Assembly (NCBI GenBank): GCA_016932165.1 | Contig: JAFGDK010000081.1 | Coordinates: 1-36,493, forward strand | From: Anaerolineales bacterium | Lineage (GTDB): Bacteria > Chloroflexota > Anaerolineae > Anaerolineales > UBA11579 | Reading direction: 5' to 3' | DNA: 36,493 bases | Part shown: positions 16,492 through 24,354 of the stretch, piece by piece | Position numbering within the stretch: the first letter of the stretch is position 1 | Layout of the letters: each line of letters opens with the position of its first letter | Notes under the pieces: model-generated | The model's database searches: none | Told to the model about the DNA's origin: nothing | Seen by the model: the letters and a program-made list of their open reading frames with translations, nothing else | Translations under genes and position numbers: made by a program

Positions 16492-17016
16492 TTATTCTCT
16501 GAGTGCTTTTATGATTGAGGAAGGCCAGCCAATCAGCCCGAGTGCCCCCAGTGCGAGGAAGGGGAGCCCGAACCAGCCAAAGATATTTCGGACCTCAAAG
16601 GTGCTGCTGATGGCAGTTTGATCTGGGCTGCGGACATAATCATTGATCGTGGTGACCATCTCCCACTTCAGATCATCATCAATATTGGAAGAGCCTGCCA
16701 TCAAGCGGTGATCACCCTCATCTGTGTTGAGAAAGACACCGGAGACGAGCTTATTGCGGCGAAATTGTCCGCTGCGGATGCGCACAAGGGAGGATTGACG
16801 GCTGGCACCTTCCACCTCTTCCACATGTTCTTCAATTGTCAGCAGCCCAAAGAAGTGAGATCGGGTGAAATCTACAGTGACAGTACCGGTTTCATCTTTG
16901 TGGGCTTGCAGTTGGATGGTTTGGAATCCGGCCCAGACAAAAGGGATACCAAATGCCAGACAGAATAGAATGGCCACAAAGGGGTAGAGAATTGTTTCCA
17001 GCCAGAATTCTTTCAT
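16492..17016 (-). CDS. Membrane protein of unknown function
   Basis: A 174-residue protein with two probable membrane helices, one at about residues 10-32 (FVAILFCLAFGIPFVWAGF) and one at about 148-168 (GLPFLALGALGLIGW). A beta-rich, charged domain of about 110 residues lies between them, presumably outside the membrane. I do not recognise a named family. It begins nine bases after the HEAT-repeat gene stops and has a G-rich ribosome site (GGGGGGAG), so it is the third gene of a three-gene operon. A short AACCCC/GGGGTT palindrome overlaps its stop codon and could mark the junction with the convergent SLOG gene. Confidence 0.7.
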   Translation of the reverse strand: MKEFWLETILYPFVAILFCLAFGIPFVWAGFQTIQLQAHKDETGTVTVDFTRSHFFGLLTIEEHVEEVEGASRQSSLVRIRSGQFRRNKLVSGVFLNTDEGDHRLMAGSSNIDDDLKWEMVTTINDYVRSPDQTAISSTFEVRNIFGWFGLPFLALGALGLIGWPSSIIKALRE

Positions 17017-17025
17017 CTCCCCCCG

Positions 17026-17616
17026 TTACCCCTGACTTTCAAAGAAAACCATCCCAATGCCCATGCGTTCCAGGCCTTGTTCAGCCCAATACTGCATCAG
17101 TCCGGCTTCCTCCTGAAAGACTTTGAACAATGCGCTGATCGAGTTCGGGTCTTCGATCTCTGCCAGGGCTCGGACAGCTTCCAGCCGGGCTTTATGGGGT
17201 TTTTCAGGAGATTCTAGTACTTCGATCAGATGAGGTGTGGCTGGCTTTCCGATGGCAACCAGGGCGTCCCGGCACAGCCGTGAGAGGAGCTGGTCTTCGC
17301 TACCAAGGTATTTGACTAATTTTGGGATAGCTTTAATGTTGGGATGCTTGCGCAATCCCAGGGCGGCGCAGGCTTTGACCTCGGTTTCAGAGTCGTCCAG
17401 ACCCAGCAGGAGTAGATGGGCGGTTCTGGGAGAGTCAAATTCGCTGATGGCGCGTAATGCCCACCAGCGGGTATCCGGATCTGTGCTGGCTATCATTGAA
17501 GCCAGCACATACAGCGCAGGTTTTCCCAGGGATACAAACTGAACCGCGGCAGTTTCAGCCCGCGGTTCGTCTCCACTGGTTAGATCAGCCAGCAGGGATT
17601 TCAGGTCAGACATCAT
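17026..17616 (-). CDS. HEAT-repeat protein
   Basis: A 196-residue all-helical protein built from about five HEAT/PBS-lyase-type repeats. Repeat signatures are seen in DPDTRWWALRAISEF, DSETEVKACAALGLRK, LSRLCRDALVAIGKPA and KARLEAVRALAEIEDPNS. Such scaffolds mediate protein-protein contacts; no catalytic residues are recognisable. The ATG at 17616 overlaps the stop codon of the upstream Trm112-like gene (ATGA), so translation is coupled. A second ATG directly follows and could also serve. Its conserved neighbours suggest a common complex, but the partner is unknown. Confidence 0.8.
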   Translation of the reverse strand: MMSDLKSLLADLTSGDEPRAETAAVQFVSLGKPALYVLASMIASTDPDTRWWALRAISEFDSPRTAHLLLLGLDDSETEVKACAALGLRKHPNIKAIPKLVKYLGSEDQLLSRLCRDALVAIGKPATPHLIEVLESPEKPHKARLEAVRALAEIEDPNSISALFKVFQEEAGLMQYWAEQGLERMGIGMVFFESQG

Positions 17617-17831
17617 TTATCCGGTGGGGGGATTGGCAGGTCCTCTTTGGCGGTATCCACCCACTTGTCGCCTTCATCAATCAACATTACGGGAATGTCC
17701 TGGCGGATTGGGTACTTACGATTGCAATCCTGGCAGATGAACCAGCTTTCTTGGTAATATTCCAGCTCACCGCCGGTTTCACGCACACAGGCTGGGCAGC
17801 GGAGAATTTCGATCAGTTCCTGACTTACCAT
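17613..17831 (-). CDS. Trm112-like (UPF0434) zinc-binding protein
   Basis: A 72-residue protein with the Trm112/YcaR pattern: LIEILRCPAC at the N-terminus, CQDCNRKYPIRQDIPVML in the middle. The four cysteines (12, 15, 33, 36) form a zinc-ribbon site. In other organisms Trm112-type proteins activate methyltransferases or sit beside glycan and lipid enzymes; here the partner is not evident. GAGGTGA (17836-17842 on the minus strand) is the ribosome site and an exact TATAAT lies at 17862-17867. It is the first gene of an operon with HEAT-repeat and membrane proteins. Confidence 0.85.
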   Translation of the reverse strand: MVSQELIEILRCPACVRETGGELEYYQESWFICQDCNRKYPIRQDIPVMLIDEGDKWVDTAKEDLPIPPPDK

Positions 17832-17861
17832 AATGTCACCTCAAGTAATTTTTTCTTGCAA

Positions 17862-17867
17862 ATTATA
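17862..17867 (-). promoter_or_regulatory. -10 box of the Trm112/HEAT operon
   Basis: An exact TATAAT on the minus strand lies 30 bases before the Trm112-like start codon, in the 70-base gap after the VanW-type gene. No convincing -35 box is seen. Confidence 0.45.
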
Positions 17868-17901
17868 AACGATTCTGGTCGTGCTTGGGGGGACCACCGA
17901 A

Positions 17902-19797
17902 TCAATCCTTCACATTGCACGAGAAGCGGTCGCGCTGGTCGCCTTCCGGGGGATAATCCTCAGTGCCGGGTCCGTACTGGCAGACGGCTGCCCAGGGCTC
18001 GTATTTGGTTTTGAAAGTATCCGAATACAGGATTGCGCCGTCACGGGTAACTGTTCTGGTGATGGTGACGGTGGCGCCTTCTACTGCCCAGTCAACCTGT
18101 TTGATCTTGCCTTTCTTCAATTCATCATTTTCTTCGTACACCGGGAAGGGCGGTTTGACCTTGTCTGTCAGCCCGGTGGTGGTCCATTCCACCTGGCGGC
18201 CGTCGCTGGTGGAATAGAACTTCCAGGTCAGGCTGCGGTTGGCGACATTGACATAGGTTTCCATTAACAGCCAGTGTTCAGTGTCATTGGTGAATTTAAA
18301 ATCTACCACAGGTGCGTACACACTGGCATCCAGGCCAGCGAGGTTCTCGTTGACCGCACCTGATTGGGCCAGTTCGTAATAATACACCCGGTAGGCGTGC
18401 GGCCAGCGTTCCACAACAGGAAAACCGCCGAAGAATACGGTGCGAAAGAGGGTGGTAGATACCTGGCATACGCCGCCGCCGACCCCTTTAACTGTGCGGT
18501 CTCCGTAAATGATCCATGCCTCGGCATAGCCGGAATCTAGGCTGATATCGCCGATGTTATCGACCATTGAGAAAGTTTCTCCAGGGGCAACCAGGATGCC
18601 ATGGAACTGCCCGGCAGCGGTTTCGATGTTTTGGATCCGGCTCGAATCGGAGCCGTAGAAGAATGTCGTCTCGGCGGAAACAAGTTCGGTGATACCGAGT
18701 TCCCCGGCGGTGGCATCGTTGGTGACCTCGGGGTTAATATAATCGAAGACCAGGTTGATCTTGTGTTCGCCGGCAGCAAGACGGTGATTAATCTGGTCGA
18801 TGCTCTCTTCCACCAGCAACTCGCGACCGATGACTGCATCCTGGATGAGCTCCAGTTCACGAGTCTCGTCTTTGAAGATGAAACGCGCATTTTGCGGGGT
18901 GATGCTCAAGCTGGGGCTGAGCGGGTAGAGGGTATTGAAGAGGGTGTTCTCATCCAGCTTGACCAGGTATTCTCCCTGCTCGCTGCGGTCAATCACCAGC
19001 ATATCTGCGAGCGTCTGGGGGGCGATCTCCCAGGGGCCAAGGGTTTCGTTTTGATTGCCGCTGACCTGAATGATCAGCGGTTCAGCGAGCATAGCGGCTG
19101 CGATCTCCGCCTGCTGGCTGGCATCCAGCACGATGGGATGAAATTCGTGGACCACCAGGGGGAGGCTGGCATCAAGCAGGCTGCGCATAGCCTCTTCGAG
19201 CTGCTGGATGACGGCTTCCACATCCAGTATTCTGCCAATCTGGCCTTTTTGAGATACTACCTCCAATCCAACCAGCTCCAAATTTGCCTCACGCATTTCC
19301 TGATTGATCTGATTGGCAAGGAGACCCAGCACCTGGCGGGTGACCCGTTGGTCGACAACTAAGACTGGGGAGAGAGTTTTTCCCGCTTGCATGACAGCCA
19401 GCCGGTCACTGAACTGCTGCCAGGGCCAGCCAGTGCGCCCAATGGCATATGCTTGCTGGATGGTTGCCTGATAGTCTAGCACGAGACCAAGATCGGCGGG
19501 GGTGAAGGTCCAAAATTCACCTTGATACTCAAAGGCGATCAAGCCCGTTTCTGGGTAGCTGATCCGTTCTCTGAGCAGTGTTTCTGCCTCTGTCTGGCTG
19601 AGACTACCTACATCCACCCCGGAGATGACCACACCTGGCAGTATTTTTCCACCAAACAGGATCGCAAGAATCAGGGTGAATATTAGCATAAAGGCGATTG
19701 CGACCCCAAGCCCGCCTAAAATGGCGGCGATTAATTTATCACCGATGGCAATTTCAGGCGATGGAGATGAATGTGAGGGTTGATAATTTATATCCAT
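17902..19797 (-). CDS. VanW family envelope protein with G5-like C-terminus
   Basis: A 631-residue membrane-anchored extracellular protein. One membrane helix (about 21-50) is followed by two YoaR/PG_binding_4-like regions (about 55-345), the first beginning GVVISGVDVGSLSQTEAE. The VanW domain (about 385-520) shows APGETFSMVDNIG and the hallmark VKGVGGGVCQVSTTLF. The C-terminal region (about 550-600) resembles a G5-type beta domain (KGKIKQVDWAVEG and DTFKTKYEP). The role of VanW proteins is not settled, but they are associated with peptidoglycan and cell-surface binding. A minus-strand TACTAT (19807-19812) lies nine bases before the ATG with no ribosome site, suggesting a near-leaderless message. 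It follows an LCP-like envelope gene 77 bases upstream. Confidence 0.9.
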   Translation of the reverse strand: MDINYQPSHSSPSPEIAIGDKLIAAILGGLGVAIAFMLIFTLILAILFGGKILPGVVISGVDVGSLSQTEAETLLRERISYPETGLIAFEYQGEFWTFTPADLGLVLDYQATIQQAYAIGRTGWPWQQFSDRLAVMQAGKTLSPVLVVDQRVTRQVLGLLANQINQEMREANLELVGLEVVSQKGQIGRILDVEAVIQQLEEAMRSLLDASLPLVVHEFHPIVLDASQQAEIAAAMLAEPLIIQVSGNQNETLGPWEIAPQTLADMLVIDRSEQGEYLVKLDENTLFNTLYPLSPSLSITPQNARFIFKDETRELELIQDAVIGRELLVEESIDQINHRLAAGEHKINLVFDYINPEVTNDATAGELGITELVSAETTFFYGSDSSRIQNIETAAGQFHGILVAPGETFSMVDNIGDISLDSGYAEAWIIYGDRTVKGVGGGVCQVSTTLFRTVFFGGFPVVERWPHAYRVYYYELAQSGAVNENLAGLDASVYAPVVDFKFTNDTEHWLLMETYVNVANRSLTWKFYSTSDGRQVEWTTTGLTDKVKPPFPVYEENDELKKGKIKQVDWAVEGATVTITRTVTRDGAILYSDTFKTKYEPWAAVCQYGPGTEDYPPEGDQRDRFSCNVKD

Positions 19798-19806
19798 TGA
19801 ATTCTG

Positions 19807-19812
19807 ATAGTA
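19807..19812 (-). promoter_or_regulatory. -10 box nine bases before the VanW-type start
   Basis: TACTAT on the minus strand is separated from the ATG at 19797 by exactly nine bases, the same spacing as at 3745 and 27364. No Shine-Dalgarno sequence precedes the ATG. Confidence 0.4.
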
Positions 19813-19874
19813 TGATTTGGTTACATTACCTGAACGTAAAGTTTACCAGGATGGTTCCAAGAATGGTACCAAAA

Positions 19875-20627
19875 TCAGGGGGAGGGGCTCTGGCTGCAGG
19901 TCACCTGTTTACCAGGGAGGTAGTTGATCACCTGCCAGAGGCTGCGCAACCCTCCTGCAGGTAGAGTGGAGCGGATGTGAGTACCTTCCATGGCTGTGAG
20001 GATATTGATGTTGGCGGGATCGCTCAGCGGGGTGGGATTTTCACACAATATGGTTAGAATTCTTTTATGCTGCTGGAAGGTGCCTTCTGGATCAATCCAT
20101 GGTTCTAGAAAGGCACCCTGAACTGGGGTAGGGGCGGGAGGGCGAAAGTTTAGGTTTTGCATCATGATGATGGTATTGATGGCGATTTCATCCAGAACAA
20201 TGATCTGAGACCAACGGTCATAGCTAAAGGAAATTGGGGCGAGATCTCCAACCGCATGCAGATCATCCGGATCGATCCGGATTTTGGGATGAGGATGTGT
20301 ATATGGAATCTGGCGGGTAGAGGTTACAGATGCTTCCACCACGGGGTAAAGGGTGATCAACTTGAGGTGAAGCATTCCGTCTGCATTATCCAATAAGGAT
20401 ACAATCCAAACGCCTTCAATGGCTGGATTCGGATATTCGAGGTTATCTACCCCTACCACGAGGACAGTCCTGTCGGGGTCGGTGCTGGAGGTGGGGACAG
20501 GGAAAGATGGCGCCGGGGTCACGGTTGGAACAGGAGGTTCCATAATCTCAACCAGATAAAAACCAGCGATGGCGCCGGCAATCACGCTTAGAATAAAAAG
20601 AACCAGACAACTTTTAGCACGCGTCAT
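19875..20627 (-). CDS. Membrane-anchored, divergent LCP-like protein
   Basis: A 250-residue protein with an N-terminal membrane anchor (about residues 7-30), a Pro-rich linker (VPTVTPAPSFPVPTSS), and an extracellular domain opening with RTVLVVGVDNLEYPNPAIEG. That opening resembles LytR-CpsA-Psr (LCP) domains, which transfer glycopolymers to peptidoglycan. However, the LCP catalytic and lipid-contact residues (the R-S-D-T and S-I-P-R-D type motifs) are not recognisable; the corresponding position reads KLITLYP. It may be a degenerate LCP-fold protein with a binding role, or unrelated. It precedes a VanW-type envelope gene on the same strand. The coding call is solid; the family is tentative. 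Confidence 0.6.
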   Translation of the reverse strand: MTRAKSCLVLFILSVIAGAIAGFYLVEIMEPPVPTVTPAPSFPVPTSSTDPDRTVLVVGVDNLEYPNPAIEGVWIVSLLDNADGMLHLKLITLYPVVEASVTSTRQIPYTHPHPKIRIDPDDLHAVGDLAPISFSYDRWSQIIVLDEIAINTIIMMQNLNFRPPAPTPVQGAFLEPWIDPEGTFQQHKRILTILCENPTPLSDPANINILTAMEGTHIRSTLPAGGLRSLWQVINYLPGKQVTCSQSPSP

Positions 20628-20798
20628 AATTTGGTTTTACACCCTTGGGGTGAAAAACAGTCAGTAAGATGTATTTGATTGTAATGTAATTCGATTTTAC
20701 TTGCCTGTAAGGATTTGTGCCATCCAGGTTTGGGCTTAGTTTTGTTAGAAATTTTCAATAACAGCTATTAACTGTGCCCAGCACCCAGGTTTAAAGCG
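20628..20798. other. Intergenic stretch upstream of the LCP-like gene
   Basis: Apart from AT-rich promoter-like sequence for the minus-strand LCP-like gene, I see no RNA gene, repeat or small reading frame here. The adjoining hairpin at 20799-20826 terminates the ftsZ operon. Confidence 0.4.
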
Positions 20799-20826
20799 AA
20801 AAGATGGCGCATTTTGGCCATCTTTT
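20799..20826 (-). terminator. Terminator of the ftsZ operon
   Basis: AAAAGATGGC (20799-20808) pairs with GCCATCTTTT (20817-20826) around an eight-base loop. On the minus strand the stem is followed by a T-rich 3' arm. It lies 25 bases past the stop of the last small gene of the ftsZ operon. Confidence 0.75.
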
Positions 20827-20850
20827 CTAAGGAGGGAGAAATGTGGGAGG

Positions 20851-21078
20851 TTAAATCAAGTATGCCAGCAAACTGCCGATTCCCAGTCCAATCATCAGAC
20901 CTAGACTGATCACCAGGAGGGAAAAGACAAAAGTGCTGCGGTTAAGATACTGTTCCTGAAAGCGGTATCCCAAATTTACAATTGCCTGCGCTCTTGGTTT
21001 TTTTTCCAGCCAGGGGATGAATACATCCCAGAAATGGTTTTCAATTCGCTGCTGTATTGTGTTGAGTGCCTGACTCAT
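20851..21078 (-). CDS. Small C-terminally membrane-anchored protein, unknown
   Basis: A 75-residue protein with a soluble, amphipathic N-terminal half (MSQALNTIQQRIENHFWDVF) and one strong membrane helix at about residues 50-74 (FVFSLLVISLGLMIGLGIG). It belongs to no family I recognise. AAGGAG lies upstream of the ATG at a slightly long spacing. It is the last gene before the terminator of the ftsZ operon, 31 bases after the preceding small gene, so a division or envelope role is possible by context only. Confidence 0.65.
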   Translation of the reverse strand: MSQALNTIQQRIENHFWDVFIPWLEKKPRAQAIVNLGYRFQEQYLNRSTFVFSLLVISLGLMIGLGIGSLLAYLI

Positions 21079-21109
21079 TTTTTTCTAAACTCCTTTCGTT
21101 ACCCCCTCG

Positions 21110-21343
21110 TCAGCGCGAGGTTGACATTTTGATGATCTTGCCTTGTGCAGTTGCCACCACTCTGATGTGACGGGGAATCTCCCGGCCGCGAATATCTTTG
21201 GCGACTGCATTGTAGGTGAGGACGAAATTACCCTGATCAGAAGAGACTGTCTTCGAGGTTTTAATGGTCGGTTTTTTGCCCTTGACTTCGGGAAATTTAG
21301 CATAAACTTTCTGAGAAATCTTTTCAACCAGGTTTTTATCCAT
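21110..21343 (-). CDS. Small basic protein downstream of ftsZ, unknown
   Basis: A 77-residue soluble, Lys-rich protein. The first 30 residues are probably helical (DKNLVEKISQKVYAKFPE) and the rest alternates like a small beta-sheet (FVLTYNAVAKDIRGREIPRH, then IRVVATAQGKIIKMS). I do not recognise the family. The ATG follows a GAGGTGA ribosome site that sits in the ten-base gap after ftsZ, so it should be co-expressed with ftsZ. The overlapping frame on the same strand (start at 21327) lacks a ribosome site and is rejected. Confidence 0.7.
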   Translation of the reverse strand: MDKNLVEKISQKVYAKFPEVKGKKPTIKTSKTVSSDQGNFVLTYNAVAKDIRGREIPRHIRVVATAQGKIIKMSTSR

Positions 21344-21353
21344 CAGGTCACCT

Positions 21354-22607
21354 CTAATGGGAATGGTTGGCTTGTGGATTTAGTTTATCCTGATGAGCTG
21401 TCCGGCGGCGCAAGAAGGCCGGGATGTCAAGATCAATAGCCGCAGATTTTGGCGCCTCAGGGGCTACCTGGAATTGCTTCCAGCTGGGTATCTCGGCTTT
21501 GGGCACGGGTTCTGACTGTTGCGTTTCGCTTCCCGCCTCAACAGGTGAGGGCGATGGAACATCTTCGATAAAATCCTGAAGGGATTTGGTTGGCGTGATT
21601 TGGGCTTCGAAGCCGGGGATGATTTCCTCTAATGTTTGGGCCCCCAGCCCGGTGACCACGAGGATCACCTGAACGCGGTCTTCAAGCCGGTTATCATTAT
21701 TGAAACCCATTACCAGGTCGACGGAACCGCCTGCTAACTCCTGGATCTTGTTAAGCGCTTTACCAACCTCTGGCAGCGAGAGATCTTCTCCACCAGTGAA
21801 GTTGGCGATCACACCAGCGGCTTGTTCCAGGTTGATGGTTTCGAGCAGAGGATGATTCAGGGCCTGGTGAATGGCTTTATCAGCTTTATCCGGGCCTTTG
21901 CCATGCCCAATGGTCATCAAAGCACCACCGCCGCGCATCATCATGTCCTTGATGTGGGAGAAATCGACATTGATCAACCCTGGTTCGGTGACCAGCTCGG
22001 AAATACTGGTGACTGCCTGGCGGAGAACATCGTCTGCAAGCTGGAACATAGTGGTCAAGGGAAGCTTTGGTGACCACTGATCATTATGAAGCAGGCGTTC
22101 GTTGGGGATGGCAATCAAAGTATCGGTATTTGGGCGCAAAGCTGCCAGTCCTTCACGGGCGTTGACCTGGCGGCGGCCTTTTTCAAACTCAAAGGGCATG
22201 GTAACAACCGCGATGGTGACGATACCCAATTCCTTGGCAATGCGTCCAACCACGGGGATCGATCCAGTTCCCGTGCCGCCGCCCATGCCCGCGGTGAGGA
22301 AAACCATATCGGCCCCTTGAAGGGCAGCGCGGATGGCGTCTTTGCTTTCTTCAGCGGCTGTGCGGCCAACTTCGGGGTTGCCGCCTGCGCCCATTCCGCG
22401 GGTGCTGCGCGGCCCGAGTTGGATCTTGGTCGGGGCGAGGTTTGAGGCCAGGTCCTGGTGGTCGGTGTTCATCACAATGAAATCGACACCTCTAAGGCCA
22501 AGCGTGATCATTCGGTTGACGGCATTTCCTCCTGCGCCGCCCATACCGATCACTTTGAGAGCTGGCAGATGTCCGGGATAGGGATTGTTGTTTATCTGTA
22601 CGTTCAT
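21354..22607 (-). CDS. ftsZ: Cell division GTPase FtsZ
   Basis: A 417-residue FtsZ, the tubulin-like GTPase that builds the cytokinetic ring at midcell. GTP-binding features are GMGGAGGNAVNRM (21-33) and the tubulin signature GGGTGTG (109-115). The catalytic T7 loop appears as NVDFSHIKD, a variant of the common NLDFADV. A variable Pro/Glu/Gln-rich linker (about 325-390) leads to the conserved C-terminal peptide DIPAFLRRR, normally the docking site for membrane tethers and regulators, followed by an unusual 16-residue extension. The start has a GAGGTGAAAGG ribosome site. No ftsA, ftsQ or mur genes adjoin. The gene lies 13 bases after an unassigned gene and is followed by two small unknown genes. 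Confidence 0.97.
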   Translation of the reverse strand: MNVQINNNPYPGHLPALKVIGMGGAGGNAVNRMITLGLRGVDFIVMNTDHQDLASNLAPTKIQLGPRSTRGMGAGGNPEVGRTAAEESKDAIRAALQGADMVFLTAGMGGGTGTGSIPVVGRIAKELGIVTIAVVTMPFEFEKGRRQVNAREGLAALRPNTDTLIAIPNERLLHNDQWSPKLPLTTMFQLADDVLRQAVTSISELVTEPGLINVDFSHIKDMMMRGGGALMTIGHGKGPDKADKAIHQALNHPLLETINLEQAAGVIANFTGGEDLSLPEVGKALNKIQELAGGSVDLVMGFNNDNRLEDRVQVILVVTGLGAQTLEEIIPGFEAQITPTKSLQDFIEDVPSPSPVEAGSETQQSEPVPKAEIPSWKQFQVAPEAPKSAAIDLDIPAFLRRRTAHQDKLNPQANHSH

Positions 22608-22620
22608 AGCCTTTCACCTC

Positions 22621-23928
22621 TTATAGTTCTGCCAATTGTGTTGCAATTTCTGTACCGCTTCCGGTAATCTGGAGAACTTCGCTGCCCTGTTTTTCTAATT
22701 CCGCTCTCAGGTTTTCGGGGAAAACCTGTACACCGCCGATGATCGTTACCCGCCGGGCAAAGAAGGCTTCTCTGATCGAGTAGCCGGTAGTGGGGGCATA
22801 CTTTTTTACAAAAGAACGAGTAGCCTTCAGGAACCAGTCCGGGTTTCCCCAACGCGGGTGCGGCAGCAGTAAATAGTGTTTGATCGGTTTTTGCTGAAGA
22901 GTGGTTTCTGGGATTTCGATGTGTGTTTGCTCGTCTGGCGCTAATTCGGGTGTATCAATCGTTACGGGGGAATATTTTTCTTTGAATTGGGCTACAATCG
23001 GTTGCTGGTCTTTCCCAGGGGGATACCAGGCCTGATTTGACAGGGGATGGTCTGATTCAGCGGCAAGAATCGAAAAACAAGCCGCCAGCACGTTCTGGGG
23101 GATGATCTTGTAATCACCCAGTTGTGCGGCGATCTCGATATTCACAGCAGCGTGGTCTTCTGGGGTGGTATCTGCGTTCATTTGGGCACCGGTGCCCAGC
23201 AGGATGATTTGGGGAGGTTTACCAATGACCTTCTCGGAAATCTGGCTGTACCAATCAAAAATGCGGAATCCGAGATGATCTTGCTGGTTTTCCGGGGTAT
23301 CGTATGGGTGGACATGCGGCCATGCTTGAGGCCCGCCTTTGCCCCAATCAAGGGGGTGGTTCCCGGGCCAGGCATAAGCGCCAATGACCATCGATTCGAG
23401 CAGCCGCGTGTGCCCCCGATCTTTGATCCCTTGCAGGGAACTACGCAAAAAGACTGTATCCCAGAAGTTACCGCCTGGCGCAAGAGCAGGGAATACGGGC
23501 TGCAATCCGGCTTGGGAAATTTGCTCTGCGATGGGAATGAATCTATCCAGGAAGCGGCTGACCAATTTTTGCTGCACCCAGCTTCCATCTCCCCAAGCTT
23601 GGAGTGTATTGGGCTGATCGATGGGGCACAGGTACTTGAGGCCCCAACTGGCATAGACTTGGAGCAGGGTGGTTAAATCAGCGCGTATTGCTGTGCCATT
23701 CAACGGCAGCCGCATTTGTAAAATTGGTTGGATGCCCGCTTTGATTAGTCCGCACAGAAAGGATTCAGGGATCGCGCGGTCGATCGGGGTTTCAAGGACG
23801 ATCCATTTGGTGCCCAGGGAGGTCAATTCCGGCAGCCAGATGCCCAGATCGCTTTCCCGGAAATGGATCGTGTCAGGGAAATACCGGACTCCAATGCGGT
23901 GGTTGGGTGTGGGGGTTGATTTCTCCAT
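22621..23928 (-). CDS. Unassigned protein, TIM-barrel-like with cell-wall-binding-2-like C-terminus
   Basis: A 435-residue protein of unknown function starting at 23928, where AAGGAG precedes the ATG; the in-frame extension back to 24111 runs through the neighbouring intergenic region. The N-terminal 280 residues read like a (beta/alpha) barrel of the glycosidase-like type (RYFPDTIHFRESDLGIW, TKWIVLETP, QPILQMRLPLNG, QIILLGTGAQMN). No signal peptide is seen. The last 45 residues (VTIIGGVQVFPENL, then the LEITGSG-like VLQITGSGTEIATQLAE) resemble one cell-wall-binding repeat 2 unit. Catalytic residues could not be assigned. It is the first gene of the ftsZ operon, with 13 bases between, so a link to envelope growth is suggested by context alone. 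Confidence 0.7.
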   Translation of the reverse strand: MEKSTPTPNHRIGVRYFPDTIHFRESDLGIWLPELTSLGTKWIVLETPIDRAIPESFLCGLIKAGIQPILQMRLPLNGTAIRADLTTLLQVYASWGLKYLCPIDQPNTLQAWGDGSWVQQKLVSRFLDRFIPIAEQISQAGLQPVFPALAPGGNFWDTVFLRSSLQGIKDRGHTRLLESMVIGAYAWPGNHPLDWGKGGPQAWPHVHPYDTPENQQDHLGFRIFDWYSQISEKVIGKPPQIILLGTGAQMNADTTPEDHAAVNIEIAAQLGDYKIIPQNVLAACFSILAAESDHPLSNQAWYPPGKDQQPIVAQFKEKYSPVTIDTPELAPDEQTHIEIPETTLQQKPIKHYLLLPHPRWGNPDWFLKATRSFVKKYAPTTGYSIREAFFARRVTIIGGVQVFPENLRAELEKQGSEVLQITGSGTEIATQLAEL

Positions 23929-24000
23929 ATAAAACTCCTTACTCAATGAATTGCATAAAGTGTGCCAGATGGAGATTGGTTGGGGAAATTGAGGAGATAT

Positions 24001-24031
24001 AAAAAAACTCACCGGAATTACGGTGAGTTTT
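24001..24031 (-). terminator. Terminator of the ECF sigma/zinc protein operon
   Basis: A perfect 11-pair stem (AAAACTCACCG at 24004-24014 with CGGTGAGTTTT at 24021-24031) with a six-base loop. On the minus strand it runs into a tract of seven T residues. Confidence 0.85.
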
Positions 24032-24061
24032 GGGTGATGAAGGTTTGCCTGACCGTGAAAA

Positions 24062-24307
24062 TTACTCCAGATCGGCGTCGATAGCTTCGAGGGCCACCAG
24101 CAGGGCTTCAAATTCTTCCCGGCATGGTGGGCAAAGGGTGATATGGTGTTTGACCAGCGGCATCACATCAGCAGGAGATTTACCCTCCCTGAGCATGTCC
24201 ACATATTGGTCAATTTCATTGAAGCACTCGCTGCAGGTCAACTCCTCAACCTCAGTGATGGTGAGCGATTTGAGCACTTTCTTCAGGGTTGTGATTTCAA
24301 TTTTCAT
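24062..24307 (-). CDS. Soluble zinc-binding anti-sigma-like (ZAS/zf-HC2) protein
   Basis: An 81-residue protein with the zinc anti-sigma pattern: an N-terminal CSEC (residues 25-28) and H-x3-C-x2-C as HITLCPPC (55-62). The final helix is acidic. It lies 47 bases after an ECF sigma gene on the same strand, the classic arrangement for a sigma/anti-sigma pair. There is no membrane segment, so any sensing would be cytosolic, for instance of redox state through the zinc cysteines. It may instead be a ZAS-like adaptor. Pairing with the sigma factor is inferred from adjacency. Confidence 0.75.
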   Translation of the reverse strand: MKIEITTLKKVLKSLTITEVEELTCSECFNEIDQYVDMLREGKSPADVMPLVKHHITLCPPCREEFEALLVALEAIDADLE

Positions 24308-24354
24308 ATAGATGCCTTTTGTTAAGATTAATGACGTTGGGGTATTGAAATCTC

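Noticed and set aside
12813..16492. Mobile-element borders around the RyR/SLOG pair
   Set aside because: I searched by eye for direct repeats, inverted ends, a tRNA or integrase and saw none, so horizontal transfer is not supported by flanking structure.
16470..16494. Possible terminator AACCCCCCGGGGTT at the end of the SLOG gene
   Set aside because: The loop would be too short for a full stem and no T-tract follows; it overlaps the stop of the convergent gene.
18601..19362. 253-codon plus-strand open frame
   Set aside because: Antisense shadow of the VanW-type gene, which has intact domains on the other strand.
21085..21327. Alternative minus-strand frame of 80 codons after ftsZ
   Set aside because: It overlaps the 77-residue frame, which alone has a GAGGTGA ribosome site and a natural amino-acid pattern.
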